Below are positions 17,669 through 24,570 of a DNA stretch of 35,546 nucleotides, one piece after another (positions within the stretch are counted from its first letter, which is position 1; every line of letters starts with the position of its first letter). A program made the translations under genes and the position numbers. The DNA is from Woeseiaceae bacterium (GTDB lineage Bacteria; Pseudomonadota; Gammaproteobacteria; Steroidobacterales; Woeseiaceae), in contig JAJFKV010000078.1 of the NCBI GenBank assembly GCA_021773055.1, positions 1 to 35,546 of the forward strand, written 5' to 3'. The notes beneath the pieces were generated by a model. It was given only the letters and a program-made list of their open reading frames with translations. It was not told the DNA's origin and did no database searches.

Positions 17669-18633
17669 AACGTCGAGACAAAGTCATCATTACATGCGCA
17701 ATTACCGGCGCAGCGCACACGCCGAGCATGTCTCCCTATTTGCCAATCACACCTGAGCAAATAACAGATGAGGCGGTAGCGGCGGCGGAGGCTGGCGCCG
17801 CAATGATTCACCTACATGCGCGCGAACCTGAAAATGGTTTCCCAACGACTGATCCGGAAATTTATCGTCAGTTTGTGGTCCCGATTCGGGAACGATGCGA
17901 TGCCATTATCAATATAACTACTGGGCAACCGGACCGTCAGATGGTCAAAGATGGCGATGCAGCAGCTTTGTTCCAGCGGCGATTGGCCGCCCCTAAAGAG
18001 TTTTCGCCGGAGGTTTGTTCGTTCAATCTTGGGCCAATGATTCCAGGCGTGTGGGCAATCGCCGAAAGGCTTGAGGGGAAATGGAAATACGACTGGGAGA
18101 AGCCATTTCTCATGTCAACAAAGCGCATCACGCTTACCAATACGTACGAGGGCATGGAACAAGTCGCCCGTGAACTTGGTGATGAACGTGGCGTAAAATT
18201 CGAATTTGAGGCATTTGATATTGGCCAGTTGCATACCCTGCGATATATAGCGGATCAAGGGTGGGTGAAGCCACCATTCTTTATTCAGTCCGTACTGGGG
18301 TTCGCTGGAGGTCTGGCCGCGACCCCTGAGCACGCCCTGCACATGAAGCAAACCGCGGATATGCTGTTCGGTGACGACTACGTCTGGTCATGTCTAGCCG
18401 CTGGCAAAGACCAAATCGCCGCTATAACCGTTGCGGCGATAGCGGGTGGTCATGTTCGCGTCGGACTTGAAGATTCGCTTTGGTATGGCAAAGGACAGCT
18501 TGCGAAGTCCAATGCCGAACAGGTTGGTCGCATACGGCGAGTTCTGGAGGAGTTATCGCTTGAAATTGCGACTCCGGACGAGGCTCGGGAGATTCTCCAG
18601 ACCAAAGGTGTGGATAGAACGAATATCCAATGA
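17665..18633 (+). CDS. 3-keto-5-aminohexanoate cleavage enzyme family protein (BKACE, DUF849)
   Basis: The 322-residue protein is a TIM-barrel BKACE. These enzymes condense a beta-keto acid with acetyl-CoA and split it to acetoacetate plus a new acyl-CoA. Zinc ligands are His49 and His51 in MIHLHARE and Glu269 in GLEDSLW. The start VIITCAITGA...PYLPITPEQI is standard. The prototype Kce acts in lysine fermentation, but the family covers many beta-keto acids, including carnitine-derived dehydrocarnitine and beta-keto-adipate-like compounds. The loop around 236-249 (GDDYVWSCLAAGKDQ) lines the substrate pocket in the family. It overlaps the permease before and the reductase after by 4 bp each. 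The preceding aminotransferase could make its beta-keto substrate from a beta-amino acid. Confidence 0.92.
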   Translation: MKRRDKVIITCAITGAAHTPSMSPYLPITPEQITDEAVAAAEAGAAMIHLHAREPENGFPTTDPEIYRQFVVPIRERCDAIINITTGQPDRQMVKDGDAAALFQRRLAAPKEFSPEVCSFNLGPMIPGVWAIAERLEGKWKYDWEKPFLMSTKRITLTNTYEGMEQVARELGDERGVKFEFEAFDIGQLHTLRYIADQGWVKPPFFIQSVLGFAGGLAATPEHALHMKQTADMLFGDDYVWSCLAAGKDQIAAITVAAIAGGHVRVGLEDSLWYGKGQLAKSNAEQVGRIRRVLEELSLEIATPDEAREILQTKGVDRTNIQ

Positions 18634-19514
18634 GAAAGCAACAGATTGGGTTTCTTGGCACGGGCATCATGGGCCTACCCATGTGCGGTCACTTGCTACG
18701 TGAGGGTCACAGCGTAAGAGTTTGGAACCGAACTCGGTCCAAGGCGGAATGTCTGGCCAGGGAAGGTGCGGTATTGTCAGACTCGGCGGCCGAGGCCGCT
18801 GCTGACAACGATGTCGTGATTGTCATGTTGAGTTCGGGGCCGGTAATTGATGATGTCCTATTCGACCGAAGCGGAGGAGCTTATTCCGTTGCGGAGCGGC
18901 TGCGACCGGGCGGAACGGTAGTTGTTATGAGCTCCATACCTGTTGATACATCAAGGAAGCACGCGGTCAGGTTGGGTAAGCGAGACATGCGGTATGTAGA
19001 TGCACCCGTTTCGGGCGGCGAGAAAGGCGCGGTCGAAGCGAGTTTAACGATTATGGCTGGCGGCGATGAGAACGTGGTCACAGGTGTCGAGCCAATACTG
19101 TCCGCTATGGGGCGTCTGACCCATGTTGGCCCCGTCGGTTGTGGTCAGCTTGCGAAGCTTGCTAATCAGACTATCGTTGGAATCACGATCGATGCCGTCG
19201 CCGAGGCGTTGTTATTGGTGGAAGCCGGTGGCGCCGATAGCGCAGCAGTTCGCAAGGCCTTGCTTGGTGGCTTCGCCGACTCGACGATATTGCGCCAACA
19301 TGGTGAGCGGATGATTGAAGGCAAGTTTGAGCCGGGCGCCAAAGCAGCAACTCAGCTAAAAGATCTGGAAACATCGTGCAGGCTTGCCGACTCACTTGGC
19401 CTCAACTTGCCAGTACTGCGGCTGACCGAATCGTTATTCAAGCAGATGTGCGCCGAAGGCGGCGGAGATCGTGATCATAGTGCTCTCTATGAATTCTTGC
19501 GCGACTCGAACTAG
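18630..19514 (+). CDS. NAD(P)-dependent beta-hydroxyacid dehydrogenase (HIBADH / tartronate semialdehyde reductase family)
   Basis: The 294-residue protein has the Rossmann start QIGFLGTGIMGLPM (residues 5-18), the substrate loop DAPVSGGEKGA beginning at Asp124, and the catalytic pair Lys176/Asn179 in GQLAKLANQ. The family reversibly oxidises 3-hydroxy acids such as 3-hydroxyisobutyrate, glycerate/tartronate semialdehyde or gamma-hydroxybutyrate. It is translationally coupled to the BKACE gene (ATGA). It could serve a semialdehyde or hydroxy-acid step of the island. It could also stand in for the broken glxR-type gene at 277-369, since hydroxypyruvate isomerase is encoded nearby. The sequence does not choose between these. 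Confidence 0.9.
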   Translation: MRKQQIGFLGTGIMGLPMCGHLLREGHSVRVWNRTRSKAECLAREGAVLSDSAAEAAADNDVVIVMLSSGPVIDDVLFDRSGGAYSVAERLRPGGTVVVMSSIPVDTSRKHAVRLGKRDMRYVDAPVSGGEKGAVEASLTIMAGGDENVVTGVEPILSAMGRLTHVGPVGCGQLAKLANQTIVGITIDAVAEALLLVEAGGADSAAVRKALLGGFADSTILRQHGERMIEGKFEPGAKAATQLKDLETSCRLADSLGLNLPVLRLTESLFKQMCAEGGGDRDHSALYEFLRDSN

Positions 19515-19610
19515 ACGGCAGCTCATCGATTTCTGGTGGGCTGGTGTCAGTGCTGTCGCCATCGTGATGGACCTTGTCATTGCCCATGTTCAGTCACAAT
19601 GAGGTCAACC

Positions 19611-20930
19611 ATGACAAAGCCAATACTCAAGCAAAACTATCACCAACCCGAGCAGTCCACATTGTCTAAGAAGGAACGGGCGATGGTTGACCGTCGTGCT
19701 AATTTGCTCGGACCAGCCTACAAACTGTTCTATGAAAAGCCCATTCACTTTGTCCGCGGCGAAGATGTCTGGCTTTATGATAGTGCGGGCAATCAATATC
19801 TAGATGCGTACAACAATGTGCCAAGTGTGGGGCATTGCCATCCCCACGTAGTCGAAGCACTAAGCACGCAGGCTGCAATACTCAATACGCACACCCGCTA
19901 CCTTCATGAGGGCATTCTTGAGTACGCTGAACATTTGTTATCGACATATCCTGATCATCTCGATCACTTAATGATGACCCTCTCGGGTAGCGAGGCCAAC
20001 GATTTGGCCTACCGTATCGCTAAGTACCATACTGGCGGCACCGGTGTGATAGTTACCAATATTGCCTACCACGGTGGAACTGACGCCATAGCGGCGATAT
20101 CTCCTAATCTGGGGGAGCATGTGGATTTGGGGGGGCACGTTCGCACGGTAGCAGCGCCAGACATGTACCGGGGCGACAAAGACGTTGGACGGGCACTTGC
20201 ACAAGATACTCGCAATGCCATTCATGACTTAAGACGTCACGGTATCAAGCCCGCAATGATGATCGTCGATACTATCTTTTCAACCGATGGGATATTTGGT
20301 GATCCTGCAGGGTTCCTGCAAGAGACTGTCGAGCTTTTGCAGAAGGAGGGAATTCTTTTTGTCGCCGATGAAGTGCAGCTTGGTTTTGGTCGTTCAGGTG
20401 ATACCTGGTGGGGATTCCAGCGGCATGAAATCGAGCCCGATATCGTGACTATGGGAAAAGCCATGGGGGGCGGCCACCCAATGGCGGGCCTGGTCATCCG
20501 CCACGAATTATTGGCACAACTATCCAAGTCACGGTACTTCAACACCACTGGAGGTAATCCCGTTTCCTGTGCAGTTGGCAAAGCCGTTCTCGAAGTTATC
20601 GAGCAGGAAAATCTGATAGAAAATGCAGGCGCCGTGGGTAATTACTTACAACAGGGTCTGCGTACCTTGTCCGAGCGCCACGAAATCATTGGCGACGTGC
20701 GAGGTTCTGGCTTGTTTATTGGCGTCGAGCTGGTAAGAGACCGTAACAGCAGGGAACCGGCCTCAGAAGAAGCTATGCGCATTGTCAATGAATGTAGAGA
20801 GAAGCGTCTATTGCTAAGTACGGCAGGGATCTATTCAAACGTGCTGAAAATTCGCCCACCCCTAACTTTCTCGCAAGGCCACGCAGATCAGTTCCTGCAA
20901 ATTCTTGACGAGGTGCTCACGGAAACCTAA
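19611..20930 (+). CDS. Class III PLP enzyme of the AGXT2L type (candidate O-phospho-amino-alcohol/hydroxylysine phospholyase)
   Basis: The start is ATG 19611 with GAGGT five bases upstream (439 residues). The frame open to 19536 encodes a cysteine-rich, non-family leader. The PLP lysine is Lys283 in TMGKAMGGGHP and the PLP-aspartate Asp253 in VADEVQLGFGRSG. Segments SNTxxRYLH-like (NTHTRYLHEGI), GSEANDLA, FNTTGGNPVSCAVG, GDVRGSGLFIGV and the LLST...LKIRPPL end match vertebrate AGXT2L1/AGXT2L2. These use the transaminase fold to eliminate ammonia and phosphate from phosphoethanolamine or 5-phosphohydroxylysine. The next gene is a hydroxylysine-kinase-like protein, exactly the partner expected. 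An ordinary omega-aminotransferase remains possible. Confidence 0.82.
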   Translation: MTKPILKQNYHQPEQSTLSKKERAMVDRRANLLGPAYKLFYEKPIHFVRGEDVWLYDSAGNQYLDAYNNVPSVGHCHPHVVEALSTQAAILNTHTRYLHEGILEYAEHLLSTYPDHLDHLMMTLSGSEANDLAYRIAKYHTGGTGVIVTNIAYHGGTDAIAAISPNLGEHVDLGGHVRTVAAPDMYRGDKDVGRALAQDTRNAIHDLRRHGIKPAMMIVDTIFSTDGIFGDPAGFLQETVELLQKEGILFVADEVQLGFGRSGDTWWGFQRHEIEPDIVTMGKAMGGGHPMAGLVIRHELLAQLSKSRYFNTTGGNPVSCAVGKAVLEVIEQENLIENAGAVGNYLQQGLRTLSERHEIIGDVRGSGLFIGVELVRDRNSREPASEEAMRIVNECREKRLLLSTAGIYSNVLKIRPPLTFSQGHADQFLQILDEVLTET

Positions 20931-20993
20931 TGCCTTTGAGCTTATTTGAATTGATGCAGCACCCGCAGCAATCTTCAAGCGCAGTCGACTAAC

Positions 20994-22046
20994 ATGACAT
21001 TTTCGGTAAATACACAAAGTACCAATACGCTGAACTCAGCAGCTCCGTCAAACTCATGTAGTTTTGCTGAAGTAATCGCGCTTGAACAATTCGGTATCCG
21101 TGCCAACGCCCGTCCATTGACCTGCGAGCGTGATCAGATCTTTATGCTGCAAGACGCTTTCGGCGTCCAATACATCCTAAGGTTCATCAACCCTGCAGAA
21201 GAATCACTGGTTTCCAACTTTCAAACAGAAGCACTCTTACATATCGAAAGGACTGCACCAAAACTTCCTGTCCCCACGATTATCATGAATCATGATGCAC
21301 AGGCTGAGGTGATGGTGCCCATTGAAGATGGACGATCTTGTATCACACGACTGATTACCTGTGTCCCCGGAATTCCGGCCTCCAAAATTCAAAATCACAG
21401 TAAGGAATTGATCCGGAGTATTGGCCACAACCTGGCCAGATTGGACAGAGCGCTCTTGAATTTCACTCACCCCGGGGCGAACCACAATCTGATTTGGAAT
21501 ATTGAACGAGCGCCTAGTCTTCGTAACCTTCTGGTTCATGTGCAAGAAAGAGATGTGCGCGAGTTGGCGCAACTGGCGCTGGATAATTTCGAACAACATG
21601 CGATTCTTGAAATGCAAAATCTTCGCCACCAGGTTATTCATAACGATCTAAATTTTTCGAACGTCATGGTCGATCCGAAAAGTCACAATCAAGTAAGCGG
21701 CATTATTGATTTTGGTGACTTGATACGCGCCCCCTTGATCAACGATGTCGCAGTTTCGCTATCCTTCCTGTTGGGAGTCAACGATAAATCACTCAAATCA
21801 GCTGCTACTTTTGTTGCCGCCTTTCATAAAGTATTGCCATTGAGGAGCGAAGAAGTGGACATTCTGTTTGACCTGGCGCTGGCCCGCGCGGCAATGACTG
21901 TTGTTATTTCAGAGTCGCGTGCGAGTCAGTTCCCGGGAAATCGGGAATTCATTTTGAAGAATAACTCCATGGCACGACGTGGGTTATTCCATTTTGCAAG
22001 ACTGGGCCGGGAGATGGGACGTGATCTTTTACTGGCTGAGTGCTGA
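20994..22046 (+). CDS. APH-fold small-molecule kinase, hydroxylysine kinase (AGPHD1/HYKK)-like
   Basis: The 350-residue protein has the kinase catalytic loop HNDLNFSN (His216, Asp218, Asn223) and metal-binding IIDFGD (Asp239-Asp242). The N-terminal lobe (YILRFINPAEE...FQTEALLHI and LPVPTII) resembles the kinase part of bacterial proteins fused to AGXT2L-type phospholyases and vertebrate hydroxylysine kinase. The position normally held by the ATP-binding lysine appears to be Arg63. It follows the phospholyase-like gene by 63 bp. Together they could phosphorylate and then deaminate/dephosphorylate an amino alcohol side chain such as 5-hydroxylysine. Homoserine, choline or methylthioribose kinase roles are alternatives. 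Aminoglycoside resistance is not supported. Confidence 0.82.
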   Translation: MTFSVNTQSTNTLNSAAPSNSCSFAEVIALEQFGIRANARPLTCERDQIFMLQDAFGVQYILRFINPAEESLVSNFQTEALLHIERTAPKLPVPTIIMNHDAQAEVMVPIEDGRSCITRLITCVPGIPASKIQNHSKELIRSIGHNLARLDRALLNFTHPGANHNLIWNIERAPSLRNLLVHVQERDVRELAQLALDNFEQHAILEMQNLRHQVIHNDLNFSNVMVDPKSHNQVSGIIDFGDLIRAPLINDVAVSLSFLLGVNDKSLKSAATFVAAFHKVLPLRSEEVDILFDLALARAAMTVVISESRASQFPGNREFILKNNSMARRGLFHFARLGREMGRDLLLAEC

Positions 22047-22281
22047 TTTCCCTTCTGTACCGCCACATATTTATTCAACCCTCCCGAGCTGTGCTGGCAG
22101 ACTTTGGCGAATAGTTGGTTAAACCGCATCGGGCAGGGGATATGGCCGGACAACGTCCAGCTATCCCACAGAAGAAATCTGAAGCTAATGAAAACAGGTT
22201 GTTGCGAACTTGATCGGCGTGCAATCTGGGGCACTGTAAGCCTCGAACTACAGATTGTTGAAAAATCGCCAGCCTGGTACG

Positions 22282-23556
22282 TCACTTGGCAGCAGCCAAC
22301 GCCTGATCAAGATCTTCAATGATGTCGTCAATGTGTTCGATACCGACACACAATCGAACCATGTCAGGCGTCACGCCGGCCGACACCAGTTCCTCGTCCG
22401 TTAGTTGTCGGTGCGTCGTGGATGCCGGATGTGCGACCAGAGATTTAACGTCGCCGATGTTCACAAGGCGAACGAACATCTGCAGTGCGTCATAGAACTT
22501 AACCGCAGCGTCGAACCCGCCTTTGATTCCAAAAGTCAGTAGCGCTGACGGCTTACCCCCGGTGTATTTCTGAGCGAGCTCGTAGTAGGGAGAATCCGGG
22601 AGGCCCGCGAAGTTTACCCAATCAACTTGCGAGTGTTTGTTCAGGTGATTGGCAACAGCCACAGCGTTGTCGCAGTGTCGTTCCATGCGCAAGGGCAATG
22701 TCGATAGTCCCTGCAAAATATTGAACGCGTTCATCGGGCTCAGTGCGGAGCCGGTATTTCGCAAAGGAACGGTTCGTGCCCGGCCAATATAGGCAGCCGG
22801 CCCGAGTGCCTCCGTGTAAACCACGCCATGGTAGGACGACTCGGGCGTCGTCAGCATGTGAAACCTCTCAGCGTGTTCTACCCACGGAAAATTGCCGCTG
22901 TCGACAATCACTCCCCCAAGGGAGTTGCCGTGTCCTCCCATGTATTTTGTGAGTGAATTGACGACGATGTCGGCACCCCACTTGATCGGCTTGATTAGTG
23001 CAGGTGTCGCAACGGTGTTGTCGACGATGAGAGGAACACCATGCTTGTGTGCCACGGATGCCAGCGCTTCAATATCGACGATGTTGCCCGCCGGATTACC
23101 AATGGACTCGCAAAATACTGCGGTGGTCTTAACGTCGATAAGGCTTTCGACGGCAGCCGCTGAATCGTCAGCCGCAAATCGTACGTCAATGCCGAGTTTT
23201 GGCAGCATGTGTTTGAACAACGTGTAGGTACCACCGTAAAGTAGCGGCACGGTCACTATGTTGTTGCCATTCTCTGCGATATTGAGAATCGCGTAGTTGA
23301 TTGCCGCGCTGCCCGAACTGACGCACAAGCCAGCGATACCAGCCTCGAGCTCAGCGGAACGTTTCTCCAGCACGTCCACTGTCGGATTCATGATGCGCGA
23401 ATAGATGTTGCCCTCGACCTCAAGATTGAACAACGCTGCACCGTGCGCCGCATCGTCGAATTCGTATGCAACGGTTTGGTAGATAGGAACAGCTACTGCT
23501 TTCGTCGTCGCATCCGACTTGAAGCCAGCGTGAATCGCGAGAGTTTCATCTTTCAT
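22282..23556 (-). CDS. metY: O-acetylhomoserine aminocarboxypropyltransferase / sulfhydrylase
   Basis: The 424-residue protein is a complete fold-type I Cys/Met metabolism enzyme. It begins ETLAIHAGF, has the CVSSGSAA and PLLYGGTY regions, the PLP-aspartate Asp179 in LIVDNT, and the Schiff-base Lys204 in NSLTKYMGGHG. MetY makes homocysteine from O-acetylhomoserine and sulfide, or transfers methanethiol. AGGAAAC in front of the ATG is the ribosome site. It converges on the catabolic cluster, from which it is separated by 235 bp in which I see no gene and no clear terminator. It is probably an unrelated core gene marking the border of the island. Confidence 0.95.
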   Translation of the reverse strand: MKDETLAIHAGFKSDATTKAVAVPIYQTVAYEFDDAAHGAALFNLEVEGNIYSRIMNPTVDVLEKRSAELEAGIAGLCVSSGSAAINYAILNIAENGNNIVTVPLLYGGTYTLFKHMLPKLGIDVRFAADDSAAAVESLIDVKTTAVFCESIGNPAGNIVDIEALASVAHKHGVPLIVDNTVATPALIKPIKWGADIVVNSLTKYMGGHGNSLGGVIVDSGNFPWVEHAERFHMLTTPESSYHGVVYTEALGPAAYIGRARTVPLRNTGSALSPMNAFNILQGLSTLPLRMERHCDNAVAVANHLNKHSQVDWVNFAGLPDSPYYELAQKYTGGKPSALLTFGIKGGFDAAVKFYDALQMFVRLVNIGDVKSLVAHPASTTHRQLTDEELVSAGVTPDMVRLCVGIEHIDDIIEDLDQALAAAK

Positions 23557-23670
23557 TTTGTTTCCTTCTTGCCAGCAGTGAGTGCAAAGAGAGCAGAATG
23601 AAAGGTATCAGAAAATACGGTACTGACAAATTAAGCTTCGTATCCGACAGACTGCCAGTTGGCCATCGCC

Positions 23671-23763
23671 CTACAATGCCGCAGCACGCTTCCAAGACGC
23701 AAAGGCGCGTTCTCGGATCGACTCGTAGCTGAACGAGACATCGCGTTCAGCCATCAGATCCTT
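23671..23763 (-). mobile_element. Possible transposase scrap (IS6-like)
   Basis: On the minus strand 30 codons read KDLMAERDVSFSYESIRERA and following residues up to a TAG. The pattern resembles the DLLAERGVxVSYETIRRW segment of IS6-type DDE transposases, with a weaker GD-containing trace after the stop. It is short, interrupted and has no visible terminal repeats, so it is at best a decayed remnant. Confidence 0.25.
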
Positions 23764-23940
23764 TCATCCGCCGATTGTGGCTCAAGAGGTCGTTAAGTTG
23801 TCAGTACCCGCCGCGGTCGCAGATTCGCGCAAATCACGCAAAAACTGCTAGGAGTTTACGTGCGAAACTCAGAGAATATTCTGCGGTTTTTGTCCGGGCA
23901 ATTGGTGGTCCGATGATGTTCGGAGACAGCCGGACAAACT

Positions 23941-24035
23941 GGGGGCAACAGTGGGGGCACCGATAGGGAAGACTGCCGAAAATAACGTTTTAGATCAAAT
24001 AGTGAAATGACGAACTCGGTGGTACCCTTCACCAC
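23941..24035 (+). repeat. 95-bp degenerate direct repeat, left copy
   Basis: This stretch aligns without gaps to 28742-28836; by hand I count 70 identical bases of 95. It opens with two GGGGGC runs 12 bases apart and ends with GGTACCCTTCACCAC. Similarity stops abruptly on both sides. The two copies bracket the patatin and amidohydrolase genes. Confidence 0.75.
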
Positions 24036-24048
24036 AAGGCGAAAAAAG

Positions 24049-24079
24049 CCCTGTTAATCAATCGGTTAGCGGGGTTTTT
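24049..24079 (+). terminator. Intrinsic terminator, probably bidirectional
   Basis: CCCT-GTTAATC, loop AATC, GGTTAGC-GGGG forms an 11-bp stem with some G-T pairs, followed by TTTTT. A run of six A just upstream (24042-24047) gives a U-tract for minus-strand transcripts too, so it could end transcription running leftward from the patatin operon. No plus-strand gene now precedes it, so that side may belong to a lost gene. Confidence 0.6.
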
Positions 24080-24256
24080 CGGTTCCGAAACCCGGAATCG
24101 AACTGCGACTCCAAATTGGTCTGAAGCCGTAGCTCGGCTTGGCCTAAGCACGTCCGAGAACGTACTGTGGCCGCCGAAAGAGTCCATTGTCGTTCTGCGA
24201 CCTTGGCTGCCAATTAAGCGGATTGGGCGTGCGATTGACTGGCTAACAGTAGCGTT

Positions 24257-24274
24257 GGGGGCCACTTTGGGGGC
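24257..24274 (+). repeat. Paired G-run motif GGGGGC-N6-GGGGGC
   Basis: GGGGGC at 24257-24262 and 24269-24274 has the same 12-base period as the pairs at 23941 and 28742. The sequence around it is not otherwise similar to those two copies. Confidence 0.6.
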
Positions 24275-24540
24275 ATCTCGAAACACACTATCGGAGTCGC
24301 CCGCGGACGTAGGCGCTTTCGAAGTCATGGCGGGTCACGACTGATCTCGGCAAGATCCCTGCAGCTTGAACGTCCCCAGGTACTGGCAATACGATCGATA
24401 TCAGCTGGCCGTGTGTGATAAAACTGCTGTATCAAAGACCAGCTCTTTAGTCTCATTAAGATTGCCGATACTGGTTTTGACTATACTTATTTTGAATTCA
24501 CATCGATTAGCGTAGCTCTTACGATTGGCACGTCGAGCTT

Positions 24541-24563
24541 AATCGTTCTCGCTGAGAACGATT
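24541..24563 (-). terminator. Perfect 10-bp hairpin just after the patatin stop
   Basis: AATCGTTCTC-GCT-GAGAACGATT is a perfect inverted repeat, seven bases beyond the stop codon of the minus-strand patatin gene. It lacks a U-tract on either strand, so it may be a 3'-end stabilising hairpin or a protein site rather than a standard intrinsic terminator. Confidence 0.5.
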
Positions 24564-24570
24564 GCACATC

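Larger units (their letters stand above)
23557..24570. other. Gene-poor kilobase with degenerate mobile-element traces
   Basis: No convincing intact gene lies between metY and the patatin gene. The stretch holds the metY leader, a possible transposase scrap, two paired G-run motifs, a 95-bp repeat shared with 28742-28836, a bidirectional intrinsic terminator, and a perfect hairpin at the patatin 3' end. The open frames here have unusual composition and no family resemblance. The mixture suggests an old integration or excision scar. Confidence 0.6.

Noticed and set aside
20994..22046. Aminoglycoside resistance phosphotransferase
   Set aside because: The fold is shared, but the N-lobe segments and the AGXT2L-type neighbour point to a metabolic kinase.
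1..22046. Biosynthetic gene cluster (DegT aminotransferase, class III aminotransferases, SDR, kinase)
   Set aside because: There is no NRPS, PKS, ligase or precursor peptide. Hydrolases, a TonB receptor and uptake carriers dominate, which fits degradation better.
23557..23660. SAM or SAH riboswitch in the metY leader
   Set aside because: The short leader shows no recognisable SAM-I, SAM-II or SAH aptamer core that I could fold by eye.
24080..24115. tRNA-like T-arm on the minus strand (GTTCGATTCC near 24100)
   Set aside because: The five bases on each side of the putative T-loop do not pair and no acceptor, D or anticodon arms can be built around it. At most it could be an att-site remnant.
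23941..24274. CRISPR-like repeats from the G-run motifs
   Set aside because: Only isolated pairs with six-base spacing are present, with no repeat-spacer array and no cas genes.
24029..24328. Open frame of 99 codons on the minus strand
   Set aside because: It runs through the terminator and a G-run motif, shows no domain, no ribosome site and a low-information composition, so I treat it as non-coding.
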